A DNA stretch of 64,000 nt, from assembly GCF_013204845.1 (NCBI RefSeq), contig NZ_JABMKY010000004.1:248001-312000 (forward strand). Reading direction: 5' to 3'. Source of the stretch: Paenibacillus qinlingensis. GTDB lineage: Bacteria; Bacillota; Bacilli; Paenibacillales; NBRC-103111. Positions 34,662 to 42,176 of the stretch are shown here, piece by piece (within the stretch, counting starts at the first letter, position 1; each line of letters opens with the position of its first letter). The notes below the pieces were generated by a model. The model did no database searches and was not told where the DNA came from. It saw only the letters and a program-made list of their open reading frames with translations. The position numbers and the translations under genes are program-made.

Positions 34662-36086
34662 ATGTCAGTTCAAAACGTGTTGAACCTTATCAAGGAAAAA
34701 AATATTGAGTGGGTAGATTTTCGTTTCGTTGGTCTTTCCGGTAAAGCGCAACATATCTCTTTACCATCTACAGAAGTAGATGAAGAAACTTTCGTAAATG
34801 GCGTAGCTTTTGACGGTTCATCTATCCCAGGATTCCGTGGTATTGAACAATCTGACATGGTAATGATGCCAGATACGGAAACTGCTTATGTGGATCCTTT
34901 CACAGCACACCCAACACTAGTAATTATGAGCAACATCCATACACCTGAAGGCGACCGTTATGACCGTGATCCACGTAGCATCGCTCAAAAGGCTGAAGAA
35001 TATTTGCAAACAACTGGCGTAGGTACTACTGCATACTTCGCTCCTGAATCCGAATTCTTCATCTTTGATGATGTTCGTTTCGAGAACGGTATGAACAAAT
35101 CCTACTTCGAAGTTGATTCCGAAGAAGCTGGTTGGAACACGGGTCGTAAAGAAGAAGGCGGTAACCTTGCTTATAAAGTTCCAGTTAAAGGCGGTTACGT
35201 TCCTGTAGCTCCAATCGATTCCCAACAAGATATCCGTTCCGAAATGTGTAATAAGCTTGCTGACGCAGGTCTTCGCATTGAGCGTCATCACCATGAAGTG
35301 GCAACAGCTGGTCAAGCTGAAATCAACTTCCGTTTTGACACATTGACTAAAACGGCTGACAACCTTCTTAAATACAAGTATATCGTTGCTAACACAGCGA
35401 GAGAATATGGTAAAGTAGCTACATTCATGCCGAAACCGCTATTTGGCGACAACGGTAGCGGAATGCACGTTCATATGTCCATTTTCAACGAAGGTAACCC
35501 TTTGTTCTACGAAAAAGGTTCATATGCTAACTTGTCCGAAATGGCTATTAACTACATTGGTGGAATCCTGTATCACGCTCCAGCGTTGATCGCGATCACG
35601 AACCCAAGTACAAACTCCTTCAAACGTCTAGTTCCTGGTTACGAAGCTCCGGTAAACCTTGTATTCTCCAAAGGTAACCGTTCCGCTGCAGTTCGTATTC
35701 CAATCGCAGCTGTGACACCTAAAGGTTGTCGTATTGAGTTCCGTACACCTGACAGCACAGCTAACCCATACCTTGCTTTCGCAGCAATGTTGATGGCTGG
35801 TCTTGACGGTATCAAAAAGAAAATCGATCCACGTGCTCTTGGATACGGTCCTTTCGATACAAACATCTATGAAATGTCTGATAGCGAGAAAGCTGAAATC
35901 CGCAGCGTTCCTGGTACATTAGACGAAGCTTTGGATGCACTTGCTGCTGATTCCGACTTCTTGCTTGAAGGCGGCGTATTCACACAAGATTTCATCGATA
36001 ACTACATCGACTTGAAACGCGGCGAAGCGAAACAAGTTGCAATCCGTATTCACCCACACGAGTACAACCTTTACTTCGATTGCTAA
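34662..36086 (+). CDS. glnA: Glutamine synthetase, type I (long, beta-like form)
   Basis: ATP-dependent synthesis of glutamine from glutamate and ammonia; a cytoplasmic dodecamer. 474 aa, about 30 more than the GlnA of B. subtilis. The extra length lies around KSYFEVDSEEAGWNTGRKEE and GGYVPVAPIDSQQDIR, an insertion typical of the GSI-beta group. Active-site motifs: FDGSSIPGF, PESEFFIFDD, HHHEVATAGQAEI, KPLFGDNGSGMHVHMS, NPSTNSFKRLVPGYEAP. At the adenylylation position the NLYDLP-type motif is replaced by NIYEMSD (Tyr near 403), so modification is doubtful. No glnR gene is adjacent. Highly expressed style of codon use. Confidence 0.95.
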   Translation: MSVQNVLNLIKEKNIEWVDFRFVGLSGKAQHISLPSTEVDEETFVNGVAFDGSSIPGFRGIEQSDMVMMPDTETAYVDPFTAHPTLVIMSNIHTPEGDRYDRDPRSIAQKAEEYLQTTGVGTTAYFAPESEFFIFDDVRFENGMNKSYFEVDSEEAGWNTGRKEEGGNLAYKVPVKGGYVPVAPIDSQQDIRSEMCNKLADAGLRIERHHHEVATAGQAEINFRFDTLTKTADNLLKYKYIVANTAREYGKVATFMPKPLFGDNGSGMHVHMSIFNEGNPLFYEKGSYANLSEMAINYIGGILYHAPALIAITNPSTNSFKRLVPGYEAPVNLVFSKGNRSAAVRIPIAAVTPKGCRIEFRTPDSTANPYLAFAAMLMAGLDGIKKKIDPRALGYGPFDTNIYEMSDSEKAEIRSVPGTLDEALDALAADSDFLLEGGVFTQDFIDNYIDLKRGEAKQVAIRIHPHEYNLYFDC

Positions 36087-36116
36087 TCTTTAGCACTCAT
36101 ACGATATGAACATAGA

Positions 36117-36158
36117 AACTGCCCCTTCATAGGACGCTATGGAGGAGCAGTTTTCTTT
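36117..36158 (+). terminator. Terminator of glnA
   Basis: AACTGCCCCTTCATAG pairs with CTATGGAGGAGCAGTT (a few mismatches) around GACG, followed by TTTCTTTT. Confidence 0.88.
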
Positions 36159-36273
36159 TGCATTTTTTCGATACTAATTATTGTTTTATAATAATTATAA
36201 TTAATTATATACAAATTGGTAATCTCAGGTATAATTATCGTTAAATAATTAGTTAAGGAAGGAAGAATTAACG

Positions 36274-36828
36274 ATGAAAATTACGATTGTTGCAGGAAGC
36301 AATCATGGAGCCGCTACGAGTACACGACTTGCCACATATATTCAGTATTTGGCAACACAAGATCAACATGAAGTAACGCTGATAGATCTGTTTCAGACGC
36401 CTCTACCTTTCTATACACCTGAAGATGAAGGCGACGATCACCAAGCACTAGGAGCGTTTAAACAGGCCATGTTATCCGCCGATGCCATTGTCTTGGCTAC
36501 ACCTGAGTATCATAGTGGAATGTCCGGTGTGTTAAAAAATGCGCTGGACCATGTTGGCCAGGATCATTTCCATAACAAAGCGGTATTGTCCGTCAGCTCC
36601 TCAGGTGGAGCAGTTGCTGTCAGCTCGCTGACTCAGATGCAGACGACAGTCCGCAATCTCCATGGAATTAACACACCTGAATGGATTTCAATTGGTGGCG
36701 ATCAACGCAAGAGCTTCCGCGGTGACGTCCTCTTTGAAAACATTCATCCGGACGTCGATAAGCGAGTTCGACGGGTTGTTGGATCCTTCCTACAGCTTGC
36801 TGAGCAGCTCGCGGGATCAGCGAAATAG
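36274..36828 (+). CDS. NADPH-dependent FMN reductase family protein
   Basis: 184 aa flavodoxin-fold reductase. The FMN phosphate loop is at the N-terminus (VAGSNHGAATSTRLA), and LATPEYHSGMSGVLKNALD holds the flavin-binding PEYHxGxxGxLKNALD pattern. SSSGGAVAVSSLTQMQ is the third FMN contact. Family members reduce FMN, azo dyes, quinones or chromate; substrate not predictable here. AAGGAAGGAAG precedes the ATG. Single gene with its own terminator. Confidence 0.9.
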   Translation: MKITIVAGSNHGAATSTRLATYIQYLATQDQHEVTLIDLFQTPLPFYTPEDEGDDHQALGAFKQAMLSADAIVLATPEYHSGMSGVLKNALDHVGQDHFHNKAVLSVSSSGGAVAVSSLTQMQTTVRNLHGINTPEWISIGGDQRKSFRGDVLFENIHPDVDKRVRRVVGSFLQLAEQLAGSAK

Positions 36829-36862
36829 GAACGATTCAGTTCCAAGTGAATACGAATTCAGG

Positions 36863-36895
36863 CAACCAAGTCACTAGACTTGGTTGTTTGTGTTT
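36863..36895 (+). terminator. Terminator of the FMN reductase gene
   Basis: CAACCAAGTC and GACTTGGTTG pair perfectly around ACTA, followed by TTTGTGTTT. Confidence 0.85.
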
Positions 36896-36905
36896 CTACA
36901 TACTT

Positions 36906-36933
36906 TTGACACATCTATATGGTACAGTATGGT
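36906..36933 (+). promoter_or_regulatory. Promoter of the DUF1800-DUF1501 operon
   Basis: TTGACA (36906-36911), a 16-bp spacer and TATGGT (36928-36933), about 25 bases before the first gene. Confidence 0.5.
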
Positions 36934-36957
36934 AAAAAAATGAACGGTGGGAGATTC

Positions 36958-38286
36958 ATGGGAGTCCAGTGGACCAGCAAAGAAGTTGTTCATCTATTAC
37001 TGCGTGCGGGATTTGGTGTGGCGAAGGAAGATGTTACAGCTTGCTTGGCGCTAGGACGGGAAGAAACGGTTCGATGTTTAGTAAAAGGCGAATCGTTGAT
37101 TGACAAGTCTCCGAAGCTAGCCTCCTTTGACCAGTTTCATGCGGATGGGAAGAATGCCTTGGATCCGCTGGTACTAGTAAATCAACAGATGTATTGGCTC
37201 TATCGGATGGTGAACTCGCCTGCGCCGCTCATCGAGAAGATGACATTGTTTTGGCATGGACATTTCGCGACGGCGAATTATAAGGTGAGGGATGCGTCGC
37301 TCATGGTGAAGCAAAATGAACTGTTCCGTCAATATGCCTTGGGGAATTTCAAAGAGCTTCTCACTGCAATTGGCCAAGACCCTGCCATGATGATTTGGCT
37401 GGATGTAAATCAGAATAAGAAAGGCAAGCCGAATGAGAATTATGCCCGTGAGGTGATGGAGCTATTCACACTTGGCATCGGTCACTACACCGAAATGGAT
37501 GTGAAGGAAGCTGCACGCGCTTTTACGGGCTGGACGTACAATAAAAATGATCATAAGGTGAACTACAATGCCAAACAGCACGATAACGAATCTAAGACAC
37601 TGCTAGGGGAAAGCGGCAAGCTAGATGCAGACGATGTGATTGATATCTTATTTCATCAAAAAGTATTACCAACGTTTCTAGCAACGAAGTTGTTGAACTT
37701 TTTTGCCACAGAGACACCTTCGGATCGTTGGATTCAGTCCCTAGCAGAATTAATCACACAGAAGAACACTGTGGGGGAAGTGCTTCAGGTATTATTCCTC
37801 TCCGATGAATTCTATGCGGATAGCAATCGGAGGGCACTTATAAAAACGCCAGCAGATTATGTGGCGGGTATCCTGAAATGTTGCAAGCTCTCCGTCGCCA
37901 AAGGGCATGCACAAGCGATGAGAAAGATGGGTCAGGAACTATTCGTCCCTCCCGATGTTGCAGGCTGGAGAGGGGGCGCCTCTTGGCTCACAACGAACTG
38001 TTTGTTGGCGAGATATCAGTTCGCTGAGGGTGTCGCGAAACAAATGAATGGACAACAGTTAAACTCGTCCGCGTTCCAACCCACTCAAGTGGAGTCACCT
38101 ATCGAATGGGCGAAGCTTTTTGCAGAGCTTATGGGCATCTCGGGCTTATCCGAGCAAACGCAAGCGAGTTTACATGCCTATGCAGAGGATACTATTGTAC
38201 ACATAACCGAGGGCAAGAAAAAAATAACAGGTTTACGCGGTCTCTTGCAACTCGTTCTAATTAGTCCTGAAGCTCAAATGAAATAG
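36958..38286 (+). CDS. DUF1800 family protein
   Basis: 442 aa. Recognised DUF1800 segments: EVVHLLLRAGFGVAKEDV at the start, MTLFWHGHFAT (about 95), DPAMMIWLDVNQNKKGKPNE and NYAREVMELFTLGIGHYTE (about 150-180), ARAFTGWTY, and FVPPDVAGWRGGASWLTT near 340. Mostly helical; no signal peptide is seen. Function unknown. DUF1800 genes are usually followed by DUF1501 genes, as here, 11 bases apart. The ATG at 36958 follows GGTGGGAG; earlier in-frame starts lack a site. Confidence 0.92.
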   Translation: MGVQWTSKEVVHLLLRAGFGVAKEDVTACLALGREETVRCLVKGESLIDKSPKLASFDQFHADGKNALDPLVLVNQQMYWLYRMVNSPAPLIEKMTLFWHGHFATANYKVRDASLMVKQNELFRQYALGNFKELLTAIGQDPAMMIWLDVNQNKKGKPNENYAREVMELFTLGIGHYTEMDVKEAARAFTGWTYNKNDHKVNYNAKQHDNESKTLLGESGKLDADDVIDILFHQKVLPTFLATKLLNFFATETPSDRWIQSLAELITQKNTVGEVLQVLFLSDEFYADSNRRALIKTPADYVAGILKCCKLSVAKGHAQAMRKMGQELFVPPDVAGWRGGASWLTTNCLLARYQFAEGVAKQMNGQQLNSSAFQPTQVESPIEWAKLFAELMGISGLSEQTQASLHAYAEDTIVHITEGKKKITGLRGLLQLVLISPEAQMK

Positions 38287-38297
38287 GGGGAAAGCTG

Positions 38298-39530
38298 ATG
38301 AAATTAACGAGAAGAGATTTTCTGATCAAAGGTACGGCGTTATTCGCAACCCTTGGGCTTGGTGGTGCACTTTTCATAGAAACGGGTAAATCTCTATGGG
38401 CTGGTAGCTCTGAATCTACTGTGGAGGACCCGGTGTTGGTTGTTGTGCAGTTAAGTGGTGGCAATGACGGGATCAATACATTGATTCCTTATGGGCAGGG
38501 CATTTATTATGATTCTAGGCCTACGCTTGCTTATGAACAGAAAGACATACTTGCGCTCGATGCTCACGTTGGCTTACATCCAAGTCTGACAGGATTGGCG
38601 GCGTTGTATAAGTTAGGTAAAATGGCTATCATACAAGGTGTTGGATATCCGGAGCCTAATCATTCTCACTTTCGCTCTATGGAAATTTGGCAAACCGCAG
38701 AACCGGCCAAAATGAGCCGCAGCGGTTGGTTGGCAAGGTATGCGGAAGCTTCCTTACAGAAGAATCCGAATCCGCTCAAAGTGATTCAAATTGGCGGTTC
38801 AGGCAGCAAAGCCTTCGCATCTGATCAATCAAGCTTTCCGGTGATTCAATCGCTGGAGTCTTATCATGTATTTGATCCTAAGACAGCGTTGATGGACAAG
38901 AATAGAATAACCAAAGCGTTCTTGGATATGTATGGGGCATCAAGTCCGTTGGAGCAGCTGCGTGTTGCATCAGTTAGAGGGTCAGAAGCCTATAAGAGCG
39001 TTGAAGCGATCCAATCGCTCGCTGCCACGTATACGAAGAAAATTGAATATCCCAATACGAATTTTGCTAGGGACTTACAGCTTGTAACGAAGCTGCTGGC
39101 AGGAAAGTCGGGGACCCGACTTTTTAATGTTGAAGTAGGTGGATTCGACGATCATGCGGATGAGAAGCTGCAGCATGCTCAAATGCTGACCCAGGTCGAT
39201 GAAGGTCTGACTGCTTTCTATCAGGATTTGCAAGCACAGGGGCTGCAGGATCGTGTTGCTATCATGGTGTTCTCCGAGTTTGGACGTCGTGTTAAAGAGA
39301 ACGGTAGCGGCGGTACAGACCACGGAACAGCGGCGCCGATGTTCGTTATTGGCGGTAAGGTGAAGGGTGGGTTATATGGCGCCTATCCAAGCTTGAGTAA
39401 CTTAGACAACGGTGATTTAAAGTATGAAGTGGATTTCCGTTCTATATATAGTACGTTAATTGACTCGTGGTTACATGGGGATACAGCAACTGTGTTAGGT
39501 AAAACGTACGAGAATTTAAAGTTCATTTAA
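38298..39530 (+). CDS. DUF1501 family protein with Tat-like signal
   Basis: 410 aa. The N-terminus MKLTRRDFLIKGTALFATLG fits a twin-arginine signal (RRDFL then a hydrophobic stretch), so export in folded form is likely. The DUF1501 core, related to the alkaline-phosphatase/sulfatase superfamily, shows VVVQLSGGNDGINTLIP, HYYxx-type HSHFRSMEIWQTAEP, GGFDDHADE, VFSEFGRRVKENGSGGTDHG and APMFVIGGKVKGG. The conserved His/Asp residues suggest a metal-dependent hydrolase. Substrate unknown. AGGGGGAA precedes the ATG. Middle gene of a three-gene operon with the DUF1800 and mug genes. Confidence 0.93.
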   Translation: MKLTRRDFLIKGTALFATLGLGGALFIETGKSLWAGSSESTVEDPVLVVVQLSGGNDGINTLIPYGQGIYYDSRPTLAYEQKDILALDAHVGLHPSLTGLAALYKLGKMAIIQGVGYPEPNHSHFRSMEIWQTAEPAKMSRSGWLARYAEASLQKNPNPLKVIQIGGSGSKAFASDQSSFPVIQSLESYHVFDPKTALMDKNRITKAFLDMYGASSPLEQLRVASVRGSEAYKSVEAIQSLAATYTKKIEYPNTNFARDLQLVTKLLAGKSGTRLFNVEVGGFDDHADEKLQHAQMLTQVDEGLTAFYQDLQAQGLQDRVAIMVFSEFGRRVKENGSGGTDHGTAAPMFVIGGKVKGGLYGAYPSLSNLDNGDLKYEVDFRSIYSTLIDSWLHGDTATVLGKTYENLKFI

Positions 39531-39548
39531 TGAATAGGAGGTGCACGG

Positions 39549-40058
39549 TTGGAACTAACGGCAATTTCAGATCATATTGCGGAGGGGTTGCAAATTCTTT
39601 TCGTTGGCTATAATCCGAGTATTCGATCAGGGGAAACCGGGCATCATTATGCGAATCCAAGCAATCGATTTTATCGCATCTTGCTACAGGCGGGAATAAC
39701 TCCCCGACTCTACAAGCCGCAAGAAGATGGGGATCTGCTTGACATCGGATATGGCTTCACGAATATCGTAGCTCGCCCTTCATTGACGGCAGCGGAAATT
39801 ACGGCAGACGAGTATCGTGAGGGCAGACGTATTCTGAGGGCGAAAATTGAGACCTACCGGCCGAAGGTAGTTTGCTTCGTGGGGAAGGGTGTCTATGAGC
39901 AGTATAGCGGCCGAAGAGGCATCTCTTGGGGGAGTCAACCACAGCCAATGGTAGAAGGCGTTATTGATTATGTGTGTCCGTCTTCTAGCGGACTTGTGCG
40001 AATGAAGCTGGAAGATATGGTAGCGATTTATCGAGGAATTCTGACAAGTCTCGTATAG
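39549..40058 (+). CDS. mug: G:T/U mismatch-specific DNA glycosylase (Mug/TDG family)
   Basis: 169 aa base-excision repair enzyme that removes uracil or thymine mispaired with guanine. The catalytic-site motif GYNPSIRSGETGHHYANPSN (residues 19-38) and the intercalation segment CPSSSGLVRM near 140 are clear. TNIVARPSLTAAEIT is also typical. TTG start after AGGAGGTG. Only 18 bases separate it from the DUF1501 gene, so it is probably co-transcribed; no functional link between them is known to me. Confidence 0.93.
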   Translation: MELTAISDHIAEGLQILFVGYNPSIRSGETGHHYANPSNRFYRILLQAGITPRLYKPQEDGDLLDIGYGFTNIVARPSLTAAEITADEYREGRRILRAKIETYRPKVVCFVGKGVYEQYSGRRGISWGSQPQPMVEGVIDYVCPSSSGLVRMKLEDMVAIYRGILTSLV

Positions 40059-40138
40059 CCTGTTTGAGGTTTTACTTGATGCTTGCACAGAATATTGCTA
40101 TCATAGCCATAATACAAAACGCAAAGGTGTGGTCACTC

Positions 40139-41227
40139 ATGGGAAACAGGGCCTATAACTTTAACGCAGGGCCTGCGGCTTTACCTCTCGAAGTACTTCA
40201 GAGAGCACAAGAAGAGTTTGTTGATTTTAAAGGCATTGGCATGTCCATCATGGAAATTTCTCACCGTAGTTCGGAATATGAGCAAGTGCACAATGAAACA
40301 CAAGCGTTGCTGAAGCGTATTTTTGGTATTCCGGATGGGTACCAAATTCTCTTTTTGACTGGTGGAGCAAGCTCACAGTTCTCCATGATCCCTATGAATT
40401 TCTTGAAGGCTGGCAAAGTTGGCAGCTATGTGCTGACAGGCGCTTGGGCCGAGAAGGCTGTGCAAGAAGCAGCACTATTCGGAGAAGTATCTCTTGCAGC
40501 TAGCTCGAAAGAACAGAAATTCATGAAAATTCCTGCATTGAGTGACATTAATCTAGATCCGAATTCAGCTTACCTGCATATCACGTCTAATGAGACGATT
40601 GAAGGTGCACAATTCCAGAGCTTCCCGGAAACAGGCAACATTCCTCTGATCGGTGACATGTCCAGTGATATCTTGAGCCGCCCAGTCGATGTTTCGAAGT
40701 TCAGCATGATCTATGCGGGAGCACAGAAGAACCTTGGACCATCTGGTGTGACAGTTGCGATAATTAAAGATGATTTACTAACGGATCTGCCAAAAACGAT
40801 CCCAACCATGATGCGTTATGAAACGCATAGCAAAAACAATTCCTTGTACAATACGCCACCAGCTTATTCTATTTATATGGTGAATCTCGTATTGAAATGG
40901 ATTGAAGAGCAAGGCGGATTAACGGTTATTGAGAAGAATAATGTAGAAAAATCGGGTCTTATTTATAACGCAATTGATAGCAGCAATGGCTTCTACCGTG
41001 GACCTGTAGATCTAGGAAGCCGTTCTGCAATGAATATTACGTTCCGCTTGCAAGATGAAGAGCTGGAGAAGAAGTTCATTAAAGAGACCGAGCAGCAAGG
41101 ATTCGTTGGCTTGAAAGGTCATCGCAGTGTCGGTGGTTTACGTGCTTCCACGTATAATGCTGTACCTTACGTATCCTGTAAAGCACTCGCTGATTTTATG
41201 ACGGATTTCCAACAACGCAATAGTTAG
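40139..41227 (+). CDS. serC: Phosphoserine aminotransferase
   Basis: Second step of serine synthesis: 3-phosphohydroxypyruvate plus glutamate to phosphoserine; PLP-dependent. 362 aa. The N-terminus YNFNAGPAALPLEVL is the family signature, and the PLP lysine is Lys197 in YAGAQKNLGPSGVTV. TSNETIEGAQF and GHRSVGGLRASTYNA bind phosphate and substrate. The ATG at 40139 is used because AAAGGTG lies about 10 bases upstream and the canonical N-terminus starts there; the longer open frame is not coding. No serA is adjacent. Confidence 0.96.
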   Translation: MGNRAYNFNAGPAALPLEVLQRAQEEFVDFKGIGMSIMEISHRSSEYEQVHNETQALLKRIFGIPDGYQILFLTGGASSQFSMIPMNFLKAGKVGSYVLTGAWAEKAVQEAALFGEVSLAASSKEQKFMKIPALSDINLDPNSAYLHITSNETIEGAQFQSFPETGNIPLIGDMSSDILSRPVDVSKFSMIYAGAQKNLGPSGVTVAIIKDDLLTDLPKTIPTMMRYETHSKNNSLYNTPPAYSIYMVNLVLKWIEEQGGLTVIEKNNVEKSGLIYNAIDSSNGFYRGPVDLGSRSAMNITFRLQDEELEKKFIKETEQQGFVGLKGHRSVGGLRASTYNAVPYVSCKALADFMTDFQQRNS

Positions 41228-41238
41228 AAAATGAATGG

Positions 41239-41283
41239 AGCTATTCATGGCACCCTCGTGTGCGCGTGAATAGCTTTTTTTGT
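41239..41283 (+). terminator. Terminator of serC
   Basis: AGCTATTCA and TGAATAGCT form the outer stem with an inner GCAC/GTGC, followed by TTTTTTT. Confidence 0.88.
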
Positions 41284-41521
41284 TCTGAGGCATATAGTTT
41301 CGATTGAAGGGTTTGGAAGCCTGTAGAGGGTCTCTGAGTAGGTTTAAAAGCGTTAATTGGAAGGTGAGATTGGACTAGATCTAGTAGAGGATATATGTCC
41401 TAGTCATTTCGACATATCCGAAAAAATCAAGTGAAAATCGAAAATATTTTTTCTAAACCCATCGAGCCACGCCCCGTCTAGGATTGCGTGTTTTGGAATT
41501 GTAAATAGGTCGTATTGCTCG

Positions 41522-41548
41522 TTGACAAACACAATATATTGATATAAA
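41522..41548 (+). promoter_or_regulatory. nrd promoter overlapped by an NrdR-like box
   Basis: TTGACA (41522-41527) and TATAAA (41543-41548) have a short 15-bp spacer. Over the spacer, ACACAATATATTGATA (41529-41544) matches the NrdR consensus ACACWATATATWGTGT at the first 13 of 16 bases. NrdR bound here would block the promoter. A second box at the usual 31-bp distance was not found. Between the serC terminator and this site (41284-41521) nothing was recognised. Confidence 0.6.
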
Positions 41549-41554
41549 TTTGAA

Positions 41555-41816
41555 TCTATCAACTAGATGTCGTAATAAAAAGCGCATTGCGAGATTGCTA
41601 GCAGAAGGCTCAAATCGAGCCGGAAATAGAGCAAAACCGCAGGTTTCAAGCTTTTTTGACCGACTACGGAGTCGTAAAGCAATTGCAGATTCTGTCGATT
41701 AATGGGTAGATGAACTCGCGAATGACAGACGATAGAATTAGTATCTTTACTACATATAGGTTACCCTCAAGTGATGGCACAAGATAGAGAATTGACAATG
41801 ATAGGAGACGGAAGCT
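41555..41816 (+). other. Long structured leader of nrdIEF
   Basis: About 260 bases without an ORF. Hairpins: GGCTC/GAGCC at 41607-41621; AAACC GCA GGTTT at 41634-41646 followed by a six-T run at 41652-41657 (terminator-like); CGACT/AGTCG at 41661-41674; and ATTCTGTCG near 41690 with CGATAGAAT near 41735. The pattern suggests transcription attenuation or an RNA sensor, but it does not match any riboswitch class I know. Confidence 0.45.
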
Positions 41817-42176
41817 ATGTTGATTGCTTACGATTCGAAGACTGGAAATGTTCGCCGTTTTATTGCGAAGCTCCAGATGCCCGCGGTTCAAATAGAGGAA
41901 GCGATGACAATGGACGAGCCTTTCGTACTTGTGACGTATACAACTGGCTTTGGACAAATTCCTCCCAAGGTAGCTTCTTTCCTAGAATGTAATTCCTCTC
42001 GTCTTCAAGGCGTTGCAGCAAGCGGTAATCGCAACTGGGGAGACGGCTTCGCCAAAAGCGCAGATACGATCTCAGCACTTTATGATGTTCCCGTATTAAC
42101 CAAATTCGAATTATCTGGCACCAAAAATGATGTAGAACGATTTGTTCAGGGGGTACAAGCAATTGCGGCACATTGA
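41817..42176 (+). CDS. nrdI: NrdI flavodoxin of class Ib ribonucleotide reductase
   Basis: 119 aa flavodoxin-like protein that supplies the oxidant to assemble the dimanganese-tyrosyl cofactor of NrdF. FMN-binding segments: YDSKTGNVRRFI (phosphate loop), VTYTTGFGQIPPKV and GNRNWGDGFAKSADTI. AGGAG lies 9 bases before the ATG. First gene of nrdI-nrdE-nrdF; its end overlaps the start of nrdE by 14 bases. Confidence 0.94.
   Translation: MLIAYDSKTGNVRRFIAKLQMPAVQIEEAMTMDEPFVLVTYTTGFGQIPPKVASFLECNSSRLQGVAASGNRNWGDGFAKSADTISALYDVPVLTKFELSGTKNDVERFVQGVQAIAAH

Noticed and set aside
41567..41583. Second NrdR box
   Set aside because: At the expected 31-bp distance from the first box the sequence does not match the consensus.
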